The notes below the pieces were generated by a model, which saw nothing but the letters and a program-made list of their open reading frames with translations, had not been told where the DNA came from and did not search any database. The position numbers and the translations under genes were made by a program. A DNA stretch of 64,000 bases from Verticillium longisporum (taxonomy: Eukaryota; Ascomycota; Sordariomycetes; Glomerellales; Plectosphaerellaceae): NCBI GenBank assembly GCA_019188255.1, contig JAETXT010000005.1, positions 558,001 through 622,000 of the forward strand, in the 5' to 3' direction. Positions 23,544 to 33,576 of this stretch are shown piece after piece; the first letter of the stretch is position 1, and every line of letters begins with the position of its first letter.

Positions 23544-25031
23544 ATGCTCATTCCACGACGCAGTCAAAACGGCCAGGTCTCTCTGCGTCTCTGGCCAATC
23601 TTGTTGCTGGCTACGCTGGCCTCTGGACGTCCATCTTCATACTATGTCGATTGCGGGGCATCCTCGCCGGGCAACGGCACCGTCGAAGGGCCTTGGAACT
23701 CTTTCGATGAACCCAATGAGTTCGTCTTCGCACCCGGCGACACTCTGGCTCTCAAGTCCAACGTAACCTGCAAGGGAATCTTGTCTCCGAAGGGGAGCGG
23801 CACCTCGAGCCAGCCCATACGACTGACATCGTACCCAATCGACTCGATCTTGGGTCCGCCAGTCATTAATGCAGACGGAGCCAACTCATCGCTGTTGCTC
23901 ACGAACCAAGACCACTGGCGCATCACCAAGATTGCCTTCACCAACCCGGCGAGCAACGTTGCCAGTCGCCAAGGGATCACGATCCTCGCCAATGACGGGG
24001 GTGTTCATTACGGCCTCACGATCGAGGACAACACGATCTATGACGTGGCAGGACAGACCAACAAGACTGGCGAGCTCAGTTCTGACTTTGCCAACTCGGC
24101 CGGCATCCTCCTCAGCGCCATCAATGGGAGCCGCTATGACGGCGTGGCCGTTCGAGACAACACGATCAAAGACTGCGGCGGCGCCATGAAGATCCGGCCC
24201 GGCCAGATCGACAACCAAGGCAGCAACATCCGCGTGTCCTACAACAAGATGGACGCCTGCGGCGGCGACGGCATCGTCGTGCAGTACTCCGATGCGCCGA
24301 GCCTGGACCACAACGTGGCGTCGAACCTCGGCAAGGGTAAGTACCCTTGGAAGGGAGGCAACTTTGCCGGCATCTGGGTCATGGCCTCGCACAACCCCGT
24401 CATGCGGCACAACGTCGTGTACGGGAGCATCATGAGCCTCCACGACAGCACGGCGTTTGACTGCGACTGGGGCGTCACGGGCACATGCATCGTCGAGTAC
24501 AACTACAGCCACGACAATGCCGGCGGCGCGTTCCTCGACTGCGACGGCTGTGGCGTCTCCGGAGGCGCAAGGCAGATTGTTCGCTACAACATTTTCGAGA
24601 ACGACTGCCGCATGATCAGCGTGTCGGAGAACTCGACACTCGAGTTCTACAACAATGTCATGTACTGCGCCGAGAGGGACTTTGAGCTGCAACTGCCGCA
24701 GAACGCGACCAAGATGACGAACAATATCTTTGTCGGGCGTGAGAATGCAACCCTGCCCGTGGCCAGCAACATCGTATGGGAAAACAACCTCTTTCATGGT
24801 TTGATGCCGCCAACCGAAGACGGGCACCTCGGCGATCCGCTCTTCTCAAGCCCACGCACTCGCGGAAGCACGCTGGGGGCAGGATTTGGGTACAAGTTGC
24901 GGGCAGGTTCTCCAGCCATAGGTAGTGGCATTACGATCAAGGACAACGGGGGTAAGGATTATTTTGGTACGAGGTTGGGTGATGCTACAAAGCCCAACAT
25001 TGGACCCTATAGTGGCAAAGCCATCAATTGA
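23544..25031 (+). CDS. Secreted right-handed parallel beta-helix protein
   Basis: Single exon, 495 residues. A signal peptide is seen at about residues 12-30 (LRLWPILLLATLASG), after a basic N-terminal stretch. The mature part begins YYVDCGASSPGNGTVEGPW, typical of pectate-lyase-fold proteins of the DUF1565/right-handed-beta-helix type. Repeating rungs such as IEDNTIYDV, VRDNTIKDC, IRVSYNKMDAC, VEYNYSHDN and VRYNIFENDC run from about residue 130 to 420. Several N-glycosylation sequons are present. The fold is used by polysaccharide lyases, hydrolases and epimerases; I cannot assign a catalytic residue or substrate. Strong third-position GC gives a long antisense open frame that is a shadow. 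The neighbour was an alginate-lyase-family gene, so a role in uronate-rich polysaccharide breakdown is a reasonable inference. Confidence 0.88.
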   Translation: MLIPRRSQNGQVSLRLWPILLLATLASGRPSSYYVDCGASSPGNGTVEGPWNSFDEPNEFVFAPGDTLALKSNVTCKGILSPKGSGTSSQPIRLTSYPIDSILGPPVINADGANSSLLLTNQDHWRITKIAFTNPASNVASRQGITILANDGGVHYGLTIEDNTIYDVAGQTNKTGELSSDFANSAGILLSAINGSRYDGVAVRDNTIKDCGGAMKIRPGQIDNQGSNIRVSYNKMDACGGDGIVVQYSDAPSLDHNVASNLGKGKYPWKGGNFAGIWVMASHNPVMRHNVVYGSIMSLHDSTAFDCDWGVTGTCIVEYNYSHDNAGGAFLDCDGCGVSGGARQIVRYNIFENDCRMISVSENSTLEFYNNVMYCAERDFELQLPQNATKMTNNIFVGRENATLPVASNIVWENNLFHGLMPPTEDGHLGDPLFSSPRTRGSTLGAGFGYKLRAGSPAIGSGITIKDNGGKDYFGTRLGDATKPNIGPYSGKAIN

Positions 25032-26074
25032 AGTTACGCGAATAATCGTCATGTCCATTTGCGACATGCTGGCTAGTCTTGGTCAGACCTGGTTGGTGGA
25101 CGAATCTATGAAGCAGGTGGCATCTCTGGATGAAAGCGCAAAGCCTGGAGGTGTCGAGTGGTGGATTGCAGGCATGCGCCATTGGGTTGAATATTTGCAG
25201 TCTCGTAGTTTTCGTAGTCGCATGTAGTCCGATCTACCAAACAGGAGCGTCGTCTGCCTCTTTCTTGATCAGCATCGAGCCACGGTAGAGTTACGTGTCA
25301 AAAAACTCCCCAAATTATAGACCAGCGAACACCAACGTCCATCAAGCGGCCCCACAGGGTCATGCACCGCCAAATGGCCACACTGGGCAAACAGGTTTCC
25401 TTCCCTCACACTACCTAGCCAGATTAGTGCAAATCTTGAACCACGTTCCAACCTCGAATGAATCGAGTTAGCTCCATGCAGGCTGAGGGACGGCAGCTGC
25501 TCCAGTTGGAACTTCAGGGTGCAGATTTAGTGGCATGCTGCGCGAATCAGAGAGGAGGAAGAGAACTCCTCCTTGCTCTCTTTTCGGCCTGTGAATGGTT
25601 CTGGTGGTATACCCAGCGACTTCACCTGAGAACGTGACGATCATGGCAAAACACCGAGGACGACCGGTACGGATGGATGATGATGCATCTTCGTCTCACT
25701 GCACGTCCGTTGGTAGACCGTATGCAAATAGTTAGCGACAGGTCCGCTTATTCGCGACCGCTAATGCGCGACGTGCTACTATTTGATCTCCAGATATGGA
25801 CACCGAGTGCTGTACGCGGGAATGGAGGGCCGGCTCGGTGCTTGCATGTCCGCAGACCTGTGAACGTCCATTCTGCACATGGCTGTTGATGGCGATCTTC
25901 AAACTCTCCGGATCTTGGTGGAGGGTCGTCTGACTCTACGGCTATCAACAACGTGCTATGCCAATTCATCTATAAGTGCGTGATATCTTCGTGAATGAGT
26001 ACGACACGGATGCTAGCGATCTCCACACACTTATCCTCTCTCTTAATCATCATAGTTTCACTCAAACTCTCACA
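25032..26074. other. Intergenic, no supported gene
   Basis: Only short unconvincing frames on both strands. Nothing recognised. Confidence 0.6.
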
Positions 26075-26367
26075 ATGTGCTCCTTCGGTACACGTGTAGT
26101 CACTTGCGGGCACTACAAGAAGAGTCTGGACTCTCCTTGTGCCAGCGCTAAAAGGGCGAGTCAAGTCTGCGACTCAGGCAGTGAGTACAGTTCCACAACA
26201 GGGTCGTGGTGCGATCTATCTGGCTGCGACAAGAAGGCACAGGGGAAGCGTGAGGGCCCAGGTAAGATATGTGATCAGTGACTATTCCAGGGCTAATCAT
26301 CTGAGATGAAGGTTCCCATTGGGACGGCGGCTTCAAGGCCTGGAACGTCGACTGGGCTGCCTTTTAG
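26075..26367 (+). CDS. Small Cys-rich protein, conserved type in fungi
   Basis: Two exons, 26075-26261 and 26312-26367, with a 50-base intron (gtaaga...atgaag, branch ggctaat), give an 80-residue protein. Exon 1 holds MCSFGTRVVTCGHYKKS, a Ser-rich segment with SGSEYSSTTGSWC and KREGPG; exon 2 adds SHWDGGFKAWNVDWAAF. The Cys-Gly-His and paired Cys pattern resembles short uncharacterised proteins widespread in Sordariomycetes and suggests metal binding, without a signal peptide. It overlaps nothing, but its stop lies six bases from the end of the convergent kinase remnant. The start was chosen as the ATG directly opening the conserved part. Function unknown. Confidence 0.6.
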
Positions 26368-26372
26368 CTTTC

Positions 26373-27590
26373 TTATCGGTGTGACCTAGAGAGGTTGGCA
26401 GCGATGCGAGACAAGGAAGCCTGCGCAGGATCACCCATTGCTTTTTCCGCGACGCTTCGAAGGAGTTGCTGCTGCCCATCTTCCTGCTCCTGAGCTTCTG
26501 CCATCTTAGACAGGACTTTGCCGACCGCCCAAGTGTCATTCTCCTTCCGGGCTTCGAAGTTTGTCGAAAGGGGGTCCAATACTTACTGCATTGTAGGCGA
26601 CAGCCATTCGCGTATAACGCCACCGGCTCCGCCAACATCAATGAGAACCAGATTTTCGTCCTTATCAAGTACCACGTTGGAGGGTTTAATATCCATGTGA
26701 GTGAGGTTATATCGATGAAGAGTGGCGACTGCGGTGCAGAGCTGTGCCCCCCATTGTTGCCAAGGGCCATCAACCTTCGCCGACTGCAAGGCCTCAGCCA
26801 GTGTCCCGCTAGGATGGTGCTCCTAGAGAATTCCCCGCAAGACAAGAGGTGGGTTCTATTGAGGGTCGACTGCTATACTATAGGGGTTTCTTAAGACAAC
26901 AGCGGCGATGAGTCGTACAATATTACCCCTACCGCCGACTTCCTCGAGGGCCTGTAGTTCCTTCTCCAGTGCTTGGCTGTCTTGGACCATATATAGTAAC
27001 CGCTCGACTTACTTCAGTATATATATTTGTTCCCCTTCGGAGTCGATTCGGGCTGTGAAGACTGCTAGGCTGACTTTGTCCATAGGACGAACTTATAACA
27101 AGTCAATCTGGCGCGTGCAAGTACCAGTGTAGGCGGGGTATCGAAATCGGGCTAGGTCTTCTCTTGCATTGACCCAGAATTCGTGAGAATTTATAGCGAA
27201 TGGGTAATCGTTCGGAAGGGAGTAATAGACAAGTCTCGTCGCCGTGTCGTTCTTGCTTGCACTAACGTAAAGCTCTGTAACTGTGTCGTCCAACAGTGGC
27301 AACGAGCTGAAGTCAATAGCATGGCAAAGATCCATCAGGGCCGTTTTCCGCGCTGACAGCTCAGAAACGTTGAGAAGCCCGTATTCGAGGACGGCACGAA
27401 CATGCCAGCGATGAAGGTCATGCCTGATTGCCACCAACTGCAGGCTGTGACCTGAAGGTTCTGTTCCCCTCTCGTACTCGTCGTCATAGCATCGTTGTGA
27501 GAACTCAATGGACCAAGCGAGTTGTTCCTTGGTACGAGATGGCGGGGGTTGGGAGGATGAATACTGCGGAAGCCTCTGTTGTGTTTTCAA
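26373..27590 (-). pseudogene. Protein kinase pseudogene with five in-frame stops
   Basis: One continuous frame of 406 codons on the minus strand, interrupted only by stops at 27093-27095 (TAA), 27009-27011 (TAA), 26856-26858 (TAG), 26823-26825 (TAG) and 26583-26585 (TAA). Across them the kinase order is clear: a beta-2/beta-3 region MDKVSLAVFTARID...QIYILK (Lys of the ATP site), an alpha-C-like EKELQALEEVGGRGNIVRL, the catalytic loop HMDIKPSN (Asp, Lys, Asn kept), LIDVGG at the DFG position, and an APE-side helix WAVGKVLSKMAEAQ. The 160-residue N-terminal part has no known domain. Each stop can come from CAA or CAG by C-to-T. The frame also continues upstream of 27590, past another stop, towards the copia insertion. 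Confidence 0.8.
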
Positions 27591-27898
27591 ACAGTAACGC
27601 CATACGTTTCAATTGGACCCAAGAAGTTGTGTGACACTGGCCCTGGATGAGTCCTGCTGCTCGACGTCGTGGGGTGCTGCCGCGCCGCGATCAAGCAGGT
27701 TTGAGATGAGTGACCACACCCCGGTTGCCCAGGATTGCAGCATTGCGAGGACACGCCGGAGAAGGCGCCTAGCGATTGTGAAAATGTGGAAAGTCGCCTC
27801 GATTCGCGATCGGTTGTTGCAGGGTGCTTTCGGAAGTGTTGACGGATGGAGGATGATGCCCAAGTTCGTTGGGTCGGATGGGATGGACAAGAGATAGA
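27591..27898 (-). other. Upstream continuation of the kinase remnant frame
   Basis: The kinase frame remains open upstream apart from a TGA at 27609-27611, reading a hydrophobic helix-like stretch (VLAMLQSWATGVWSLISNLL) and SSRASVTQLLGSN, up to the copia LTR at 27899. Either the copia element landed inside the 5' half of the kinase gene or this is leader sequence that happens to be open. The counterpart on the far side begins at 33790. Confidence 0.4.
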
Positions 27899-28111
27899 TG
27901 TTGCCGATCAGGCAAGGTTCTGTTCTGTGACCCAGGAGTACTTTCATCCCAAATGTGGAGTCCTCATTTGATGCATTTGTTCTGTCGTTATCGCCCCGGT
28001 AAGACTCCTTACCGATGCTGGATCTGACCAATTACCTTCGTTTGGACTTCTGGAAGTCTCCTTTTGTACCTTAACAACAATCAATCCACTTTGTTCAATT
28101 CCGTGGTGACA
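27899..28111 (+). repeat. 5' LTR of copia element
   Basis: 213 bases starting TGTTGCCGATCAGGCAAGG and ending TCCGTGGTGACA. Should contain the element promoter and transcription start. Confidence 0.95.
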
Positions 28112-28125
28112 GTTATGAGCCCGGG
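28112..28125 (+). promoter_or_regulatory. Probable primer-binding site, half-tRNA initiator Met
   Basis: GTTATGAGCCCGGG directly follows the 5' LTR. It is complementary to the anticodon arm region of a eukaryotic initiator tRNA-Met (CCCGGGCTCATAAC). Drosophila copia and yeast Ty5 are known to prime with such an internal tRNA fragment rather than the 3' end, so the same mechanism is inferred here. Confidence 0.55.
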
Positions 28126-28487
28126 CGACGATACAGCTCCTTGACCTTCGATATCTACAGCAGGGCGCCTACGGCCAATACGCCTGCTGCGAAGCTGTCT
28201 ACAGCTGAATCGCCGCTGCACTTCAACAGTCAATTGACGCGACGTTTCGCCATTGACGACCACTGGCCAAGGGCCGTTACCGACATCCTCCAGGAGAGCG
28301 ATCATCTCTCCACGACACATCGAAGCAGGAGAAATCAGCTCCTCAAGACCAATTGAACCTCCGAGACGTGTGGCCTAGGGCTTGAGTACACGCGGGGTCA
28401 ATTGATGATATTCAACATACACGCGATCAGTCGCGACCATCGAACGACCTCCCCGACGGTCTCCGACAACGCCCAGGGATCCTCAAG

Positions 28488-31400
28488 ATGGACTCTGGTA
28501 AGCACAGAGTGACACTTACAAGGAGGGAGGAATGGAGGACATGGCTCAACTCCGTCAGAGCCGTGGCGACCTCCTACGAGGCCTGGGATCTAGTCGACCC
28601 AGACAAAGAGGCTGACAGACGGCCCAAGAGGGCCAAGAAGCCAACAGCACCGTCATTCGAAGATGAGACGCGAGATCTCAGCACACTGCTGACGTTGTAC
28701 AAGATCCATTTGGACATCTACAACAGGGAGTCAGCGGGCCTCCAGGAGGTCCAGAAATACATCCTCAACACAGTCGACAGGAGCCTTTCGGCCGTCTTCA
28801 TGAACGAGGAAAGCAGCCAGGAGTGGCTCAAGGCGTTGAAGGACCACTTCGCCCCTTCCGACATGGGACAGAAACAATACATTCGCCAGCGCTGGGAGGA
28901 GCATATGGCGATGATCAAGAAGATGGACCATGAGAAGTGGGTTGACGACTTCATCCTACTCTGTATCGAAGTTGAGAAGCACGGGATTCCTCAGCTTAAA
29001 GAAGCCGCAGATCAAAATGTTCAATTCCTTCGGGCAATTCTTTCCGTGTCTCCAGGGTGGGCCGAAGCAGAGTGCGCCCACCAAGTTCGCCGGGAGCTGG
29101 ATGATCGTGATGGAGGGAAGGTACTGGCGTTGAGGTACAAGAGCTACCTTAGAGACTACCAACCGCATCGCCTCACCACCAAGCCATCTCAGACGTCCTT
29201 CTACAGCGACTCGGTGACCTTCATGGGCAAGGACCGGAATGGTCAAAGTGATCGGACGAGTGCCCAGGATTCCCATCGTGACTCTCCTCAACAGCCAAAC
29301 AGCTCGCCTTCTCGCAGACCATTCTGCGACTGTGTACAGCAGAAGAGGGCACCCAAGGCGTGTCAGCCCATCTGTCTGTGCCCAAATATCGCAGAACACC
29401 GGAGGAAGAAGAGCTATCAATCCGATCAGAGCCTGCTGGACTACATTGACGAAGCGAAGAAAAGGATGAAGCCAAGCACATTGCAATTCTGGAACGAGAA
29501 AATCAAGGAGGACAAAAAGAAGCGGCAGGAGGCAAGAGGCACCAGTGGAGTCGCCGTCTCTGCTTTTAACAACTTCCTCGGTGACGATGATGAACAGAGC
29601 TGCGATGACGAGTACACCAACTTCATGAGCAACTTCTCCGTCGCTGATTCGGACGAGTTTCAACGGACAAACCGAGGAGGGGATCTCCGTCACGAGTTCC
29701 TGATCGACTCGGGTACACCCAACCATATAACCAACAACAAAGACCTCCTCACCAACTTTCGCGAGGCCACCGACACTGTAAGATACAGCACAGGAGGAGG
29801 CAAATCAAGCCCCGTCGAAGGGCATGGCACGATGGCCATCGACACCCTCGACAGCAAGCAGAACGTCATCAGCAAGCAGAACGTCATCAGCATCACCTGC
29901 CATGATGTCTCGTACATCAAAGACTACCCGACGACGCTTATTTCAGCCAGGCAGCTCCAACGCCAAGGACTCGGACTGGACTCGCTCAGGAACATGCTGT
30001 TCAACCCAGCCACTGGCTCAGAGATCCCACTTCAGGAGAAGGGTGGCCAGTATGCGGTGAACACCCTACATAGCACCACTTCCTTCTATCACTCCAAGAA
30101 GCAGAGAGCCGCGATGGTCAGCGACTCGAGGCTCTGGCACGAACGGCTGGCTCATGCCCACCCAGAGGCCATACAGCAGCTGCCATACAGCTGTACTGGA
30201 GTTGGGGTGAAAGGGCCAACAACATTCGAATGCGAGTCTTGCGGGGTAGCGAAATCCAAGAAGATTGTATCTCGGAGACAGCCAACGTACACGACGACGA
30301 ATCCATTTGAGCGCGTCAACCTGGACTTCTTCAGCCCTGGGAAGTCGTACAACGGCATGGAGTCGTGCCTTGTAATAACGGACGCATATTCGGGGAAGAT
30401 TGTTGTCAGGATTCTGCCTGCCAGAGCAGATGGCTTCCAGGCGTTTATCAACTTTGAGATGTTTCTCTGGAGACAGTACCATCTGGTCATCAAGGTCCTG
30501 AGAGTTGACTGGGACTCAGCACTACGCAGCAATCTGGTTACTTGGTCAGAAGAGCGCGGCATTCTCTTGGAGAGATCAGCCGCAAGGACACCAGAACAGA
30601 ACGGTGCCGCAGAACGCAATGGAGGCACGATATTCACCATCGCAAGAACCCTTACCTCGGCTGCTGGGTTCCCGGAGGATTTGTGGCCAGAGGTGGTACA
30701 AACCGCTGCATATCTCCACAATCTCACGCCGAAGGGACGCCTACAGTGGGCGACACCAGAAGGAAGGCTGAACGACTGGCTCAACTCCAAGGGCCTTGCC
30801 GCTCGAACTACGGCTCCAGGCCTGGCTCACCTGCGAAGATACGGATGCAGGGCGTATCCTCTCACGGCAGACGCCCAAGAGGGACGTAACCGAAAGCAGA
30901 AGCTGGCTCCGAGAGCCCACATCGGCTATCTCTGTGGATACGACAGCAGCAACATATACAGAATCTGGGTTCCAGAGATGAAAGCAGTATTGAGGACAAG
31001 AGACGTGGGTTTCGATGAGTCCACAGTTTTCAAGGACGCCCAATCCCCAAAGCCAATTCTACAGGACGAATTCCAGGCTTTGGACGTGCCCGTTGCGGAC
31101 GCCCAGAATCCTTTCAACTCGTCACTGGACATTGACGAGTTCGATGTTGCCACCATCGACCTGTTCGAGAAAGCCCGGACATTCCAACTTGGAGGAAAGA
31201 TCAACGCGGAGATACTGCGACCCCGGGAAGGTCACACAGCCAGCAGAGATGATGTCCTGCCGTCACCACGTCCAACTCCAGAGACGGAGACTGGACAAGG
31301 CCAGCCAGCTGTCTCTGAGGGGGTGGAAGATGCCGTAATAGACACCATTCAAGGGGCTGAAGATGCTGTGGAAGACACGATCCCCGTGCCAGACACCATT

Positions 31401-33371
31401 CAAGTGACTGAAGAGGCTATTGAAGACACTATCGAAGTAGCTCGGAGCCCTGAATCAACACCTCAACACACACCAGCTGATCAAAGTTCAGCTGAAGACG
31501 AGACAGAGACTGTGGAGGCCCGACCATCAGTGGCACCAGCCCCACAGCCGTCGCCATCAACACAAATCCAAGGCACTCGAAGGAGCGCTAGAGACAGAAA
31601 GCCGTCACAGTTCAAAGACGGCACCCCCACCGACCAGGCTCTAGGAGCCCGCCGCAGCAAGAAAATGCCTCCATCATCACATTTGACCGTGGAATACTCA
31701 TTCTTTCACACTCAGACTCCATCGAACAAGAAACCGCTTCTCCGAACAGATATGCCCGCGGAGCCAAGATCCTGGAAGGAGATGCTTCATTCTGATCACA
31801 AAAAGCAGTGGCTAGAAGCAAGCGTCCAGGAGGTCAACACCATTGAAAATATGGACACAATCGAGCAAGTCCCCTTCGAATCGGTCGACCAGGAAATACA
31901 CAAGGTTCTCGGGTTGACCTGGGTCTGGAAATACAAGGTTGACTCCACCGGCTACGTGACCAAGTTCAAGGCCAGGCTCTGCGTACGAGGAGACCAACAG
32001 CCCAAGAATGAGATGGAAACATACGCGTCGACACTGGCAGCCAAGACGTTCAGAACGTTGATGGCCATCTGTGCAGAGTTTGACCTAGACACGCACCAGT
32101 TGGATGCCGTCAACGCCTTTCCAAATGCACACCTCGACGAGACAGTCTACGTCTGGGCCCCTCAGGGCTGGGATCTCATGCAGGAGATGCAACAGAAGAA
32201 GGGCGCTCCACAGAGGCGCACGATTTTCAAGCTGAAGAGAGCTTTGTACGGTTTGCGCCGATCACCGCTTCTCTGGCACAAGCTGCTGTCCGAGGCTATG
32301 CGGAAGATCGGCCTCGTGGCTCTCGAGGAAGATAACTGTGTCTTCATGGGCAGAGGCATGATCATGTTCTTCTACGTTGACGACATCATCCTCATGAACC
32401 GCAAAGAGGATCGCCAAGCGGCCGAAGAGCTGAAGAGCCAGCTCAAGTCTCTGTTCGAGATGCGAGAACTTGGCGAGGTCAGATGGTTCTTAGGCATCAG
32501 AGTGGTCAGAGATCGTAGCCAGCGCAAGCTCTGGCTGTCTCTGGAGAACTACATCACTGAAAAGATGAAGGACCTCAACCTCCAGCCATCCACCAGAGGT
32601 CATTTGACGCCTCTATCAACAGACCCAGCACCTGCTCCAAAGGATTACGAAGCCTCTGCTGAATCCATTCAACTATACCAACGCAAAATTGGTTCCATCA
32701 ATTACGCAGCAACCACAACACGACCTGATGTGGCCAAAGCTGCCTCAAGACTTGCGGAGTCTCTGCTCAGGCCGACAGAACTCCATCACCTTGCAGCAGA
32801 CCACTGTCTCCGCTACCTCTATCGCACAAGGACTCTCTCGCTGTCCTACGGAGGATCAGGAGACCATTCTACATCGCTGTATTGTGCGAGCGACGCATCA
32901 TTCGGCGATGATCCCATCACCAGATTTAGTTCACAAGGATACACCACCATGCTCTTTGGAGGTCCAATTGACTGGAAAGCTACAAAGCAGCGATCCGTGG
33001 TCACTTCTAGCACCGAAGCTGAGCTGGTGGCCCTCAGTGTCGCAGCGAGGAACTACCTTGCCACTCTTCGTCTGATCAAGGAGCTTCAGCTACGTTTTCA
33101 TGGCAAGGTTCCGATCCAGATGTTCTGTGATAACCGCCAAACGCTGCTGTTACTCACTAGTGAGAGGCCTCAAGCCACTACGAAGCTCAAGCATGTTGAC
33201 ATCCATCGTCTTTGGATCCGACAAACAGTCAGACAGGGGAAGATATCCGTGGACTGGATGAGCACTGACAAGATAGTGAGCGATGGGCTTACAAAGATTC
33301 TCCCGACTCAGAAGCATCAGAACTTCGTGAAGCTTCTGCAGATGGAGTGCGTACCAGCGGTCCACCAGTGA
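28488..33371 (+). CDS. Copia Gag-Pol polyprotein
   Basis: 1627 residues in one frame. About 1-330: Gag-like, helical, with EEWRTWLNSVRAVATSYEAW and a Cys cluster (CDCVQQKRAPKACQPICLC) in place of a normal CCHC knuckle. About 405: aspartic protease, FLIDSGTPNHI. About 550-610: GAG-pre-integrase HHCC zinc region (LWHERLAHAHPEA ... CESCGVAKS). About 620-780: integrase core with NLDFFSP, VDWDSALRS and EQNGAAERNG (DDE). About 1130-1380: reverse transcriptase, VWKYKVD, LDAVNAFPNA, LKRALYGLRRSPLLW and the active site FFYVDDIIL. About 1460-1600: RNase H, CASDASFGDD, STEAELVAL and MFCDNRQT. It makes virus-like particles, copies the RNA and integrates the cDNA. No stop or shift is seen, so the element may be active. 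Confidence 0.95.
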   Translation: MDSGKHRVTLTRREEWRTWLNSVRAVATSYEAWDLVDPDKEADRRPKRAKKPTAPSFEDETRDLSTLLTLYKIHLDIYNRESAGLQEVQKYILNTVDRSLSAVFMNEESSQEWLKALKDHFAPSDMGQKQYIRQRWEEHMAMIKKMDHEKWVDDFILLCIEVEKHGIPQLKEAADQNVQFLRAILSVSPGWAEAECAHQVRRELDDRDGGKVLALRYKSYLRDYQPHRLTTKPSQTSFYSDSVTFMGKDRNGQSDRTSAQDSHRDSPQQPNSSPSRRPFCDCVQQKRAPKACQPICLCPNIAEHRRKKSYQSDQSLLDYIDEAKKRMKPSTLQFWNEKIKEDKKKRQEARGTSGVAVSAFNNFLGDDDEQSCDDEYTNFMSNFSVADSDEFQRTNRGGDLRHEFLIDSGTPNHITNNKDLLTNFREATDTVRYSTGGGKSSPVEGHGTMAIDTLDSKQNVISKQNVISITCHDVSYIKDYPTTLISARQLQRQGLGLDSLRNMLFNPATGSEIPLQEKGGQYAVNTLHSTTSFYHSKKQRAAMVSDSRLWHERLAHAHPEAIQQLPYSCTGVGVKGPTTFECESCGVAKSKKIVSRRQPTYTTTNPFERVNLDFFSPGKSYNGMESCLVITDAYSGKIVVRILPARADGFQAFINFEMFLWRQYHLVIKVLRVDWDSALRSNLVTWSEERGILLERSAARTPEQNGAAERNGGTIFTIARTLTSAAGFPEDLWPEVVQTAAYLHNLTPKGRLQWATPEGRLNDWLNSKGLAARTTAPGLAHLRRYGCRAYPLTADAQEGRNRKQKLAPRAHIGYLCGYDSSNIYRIWVPEMKAVLRTRDVGFDESTVFKDAQSPKPILQDEFQALDVPVADAQNPFNSSLDIDEFDVATIDLFEKARTFQLGGKINAEILRPREGHTASRDDVLPSPRPTPETETGQGQPAVSEGVEDAVIDTIQGAEDAVEDTIPVPDTIQVTEEAIEDTIEVARSPESTPQHTPADQSSAEDETETVEARPSVAPAPQPSPSTQIQGTRRSARDRKPSQFKDGTPTDQALGARRSKKMPPSSHLTVEYSFFHTQTPSNKKPLLRTDMPAEPRSWKEMLHSDHKKQWLEASVQEVNTIENMDTIEQVPFESVDQEIHKVLGLTWVWKYKVDSTGYVTKFKARLCVRGDQQPKNEMETYASTLAAKTFRTLMAICAEFDLDTHQLDAVNAFPNAHLDETVYVWAPQGWDLMQEMQQKKGAPQRRTIFKLKRALYGLRRSPLLWHKLLSEAMRKIGLVALEEDNCVFMGRGMIMFFYVDDIILMNRKEDRQAAEELKSQLKSLFEMRELGEVRWFLGIRVVRDRSQRKLWLSLENYITEKMKDLNLQPSTRGHLTPLSTDPAPAPKDYEASAESIQLYQRKIGSINYAATTTRPDVAKAASRLAESLLRPTELHHLAADHCLRYLYRTRTLSLSYGGSGDHSTSLYCASDASFGDDPITRFSSQGYTTMLFGGPIDWKATKQRSVVTSSTEAELVALSVAARNYLATLRLIKELQLRFHGKVPIQMFCDNRQTLLLLTSERPQATTKLKHVDIHRLWIRQTVRQGKISVDWMSTDKIVSDGLTKILPTQKHQNFVKLLQMECVPAVHQ

Positions 33372-33567
33372 ACAGCTTGCTCAATTTCGCCCACCTCTCC
33401 TAACACTTACACACATCCTTATTTGCTTCACAAGCACGATTTCCTTCATCTGCCCTGAGAACGCCAACTGTTCCAAAGGCACCAAATTCTCTACCAAAAG
33501 CCGCCAACAGGCATCTGCCTGATCTTTCGTGGTTCAGATGGTCAGAGAGAGGCTCGCCTACCCATCT

Positions 33568-33576
33568 GAGGGGGTG
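33568..33576 (+). promoter_or_regulatory. Polypurine tract of copia element
   Basis: gagggggtg immediately upstream of the 3' LTR, the usual position for plus-strand DNA priming. Confidence 0.65.

Noticed and set aside
23886..24827. 313-codon open frame antisense to the beta-helix gene
   Set aside because: Explained by strong third-position GC of the sense gene; its Val/Ala/Asp-rich repeats mirror the sense codons and show no domain.
26978..27130. Very short introns in the kinase remnant (about 33 bases at a GTACTT donor, and a GTAAGT donor after YILK)
   Set aside because: The kinase frame continues unbroken through both places apart from the stop codons, and 33 bases is too short for a spliceosomal intron, so stops in one frame explain it better.
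27899..28031. Minus-strand frame running from the kinase remnant into the copia LTR
   Set aside because: The part inside the LTR is transposon DNA; only the part left of 27899 can belong to the gene.
28956..29726. 256-codon antisense frame in the copia element
   Set aside because: Lies fully inside gag-pol and has no recognisable motif.
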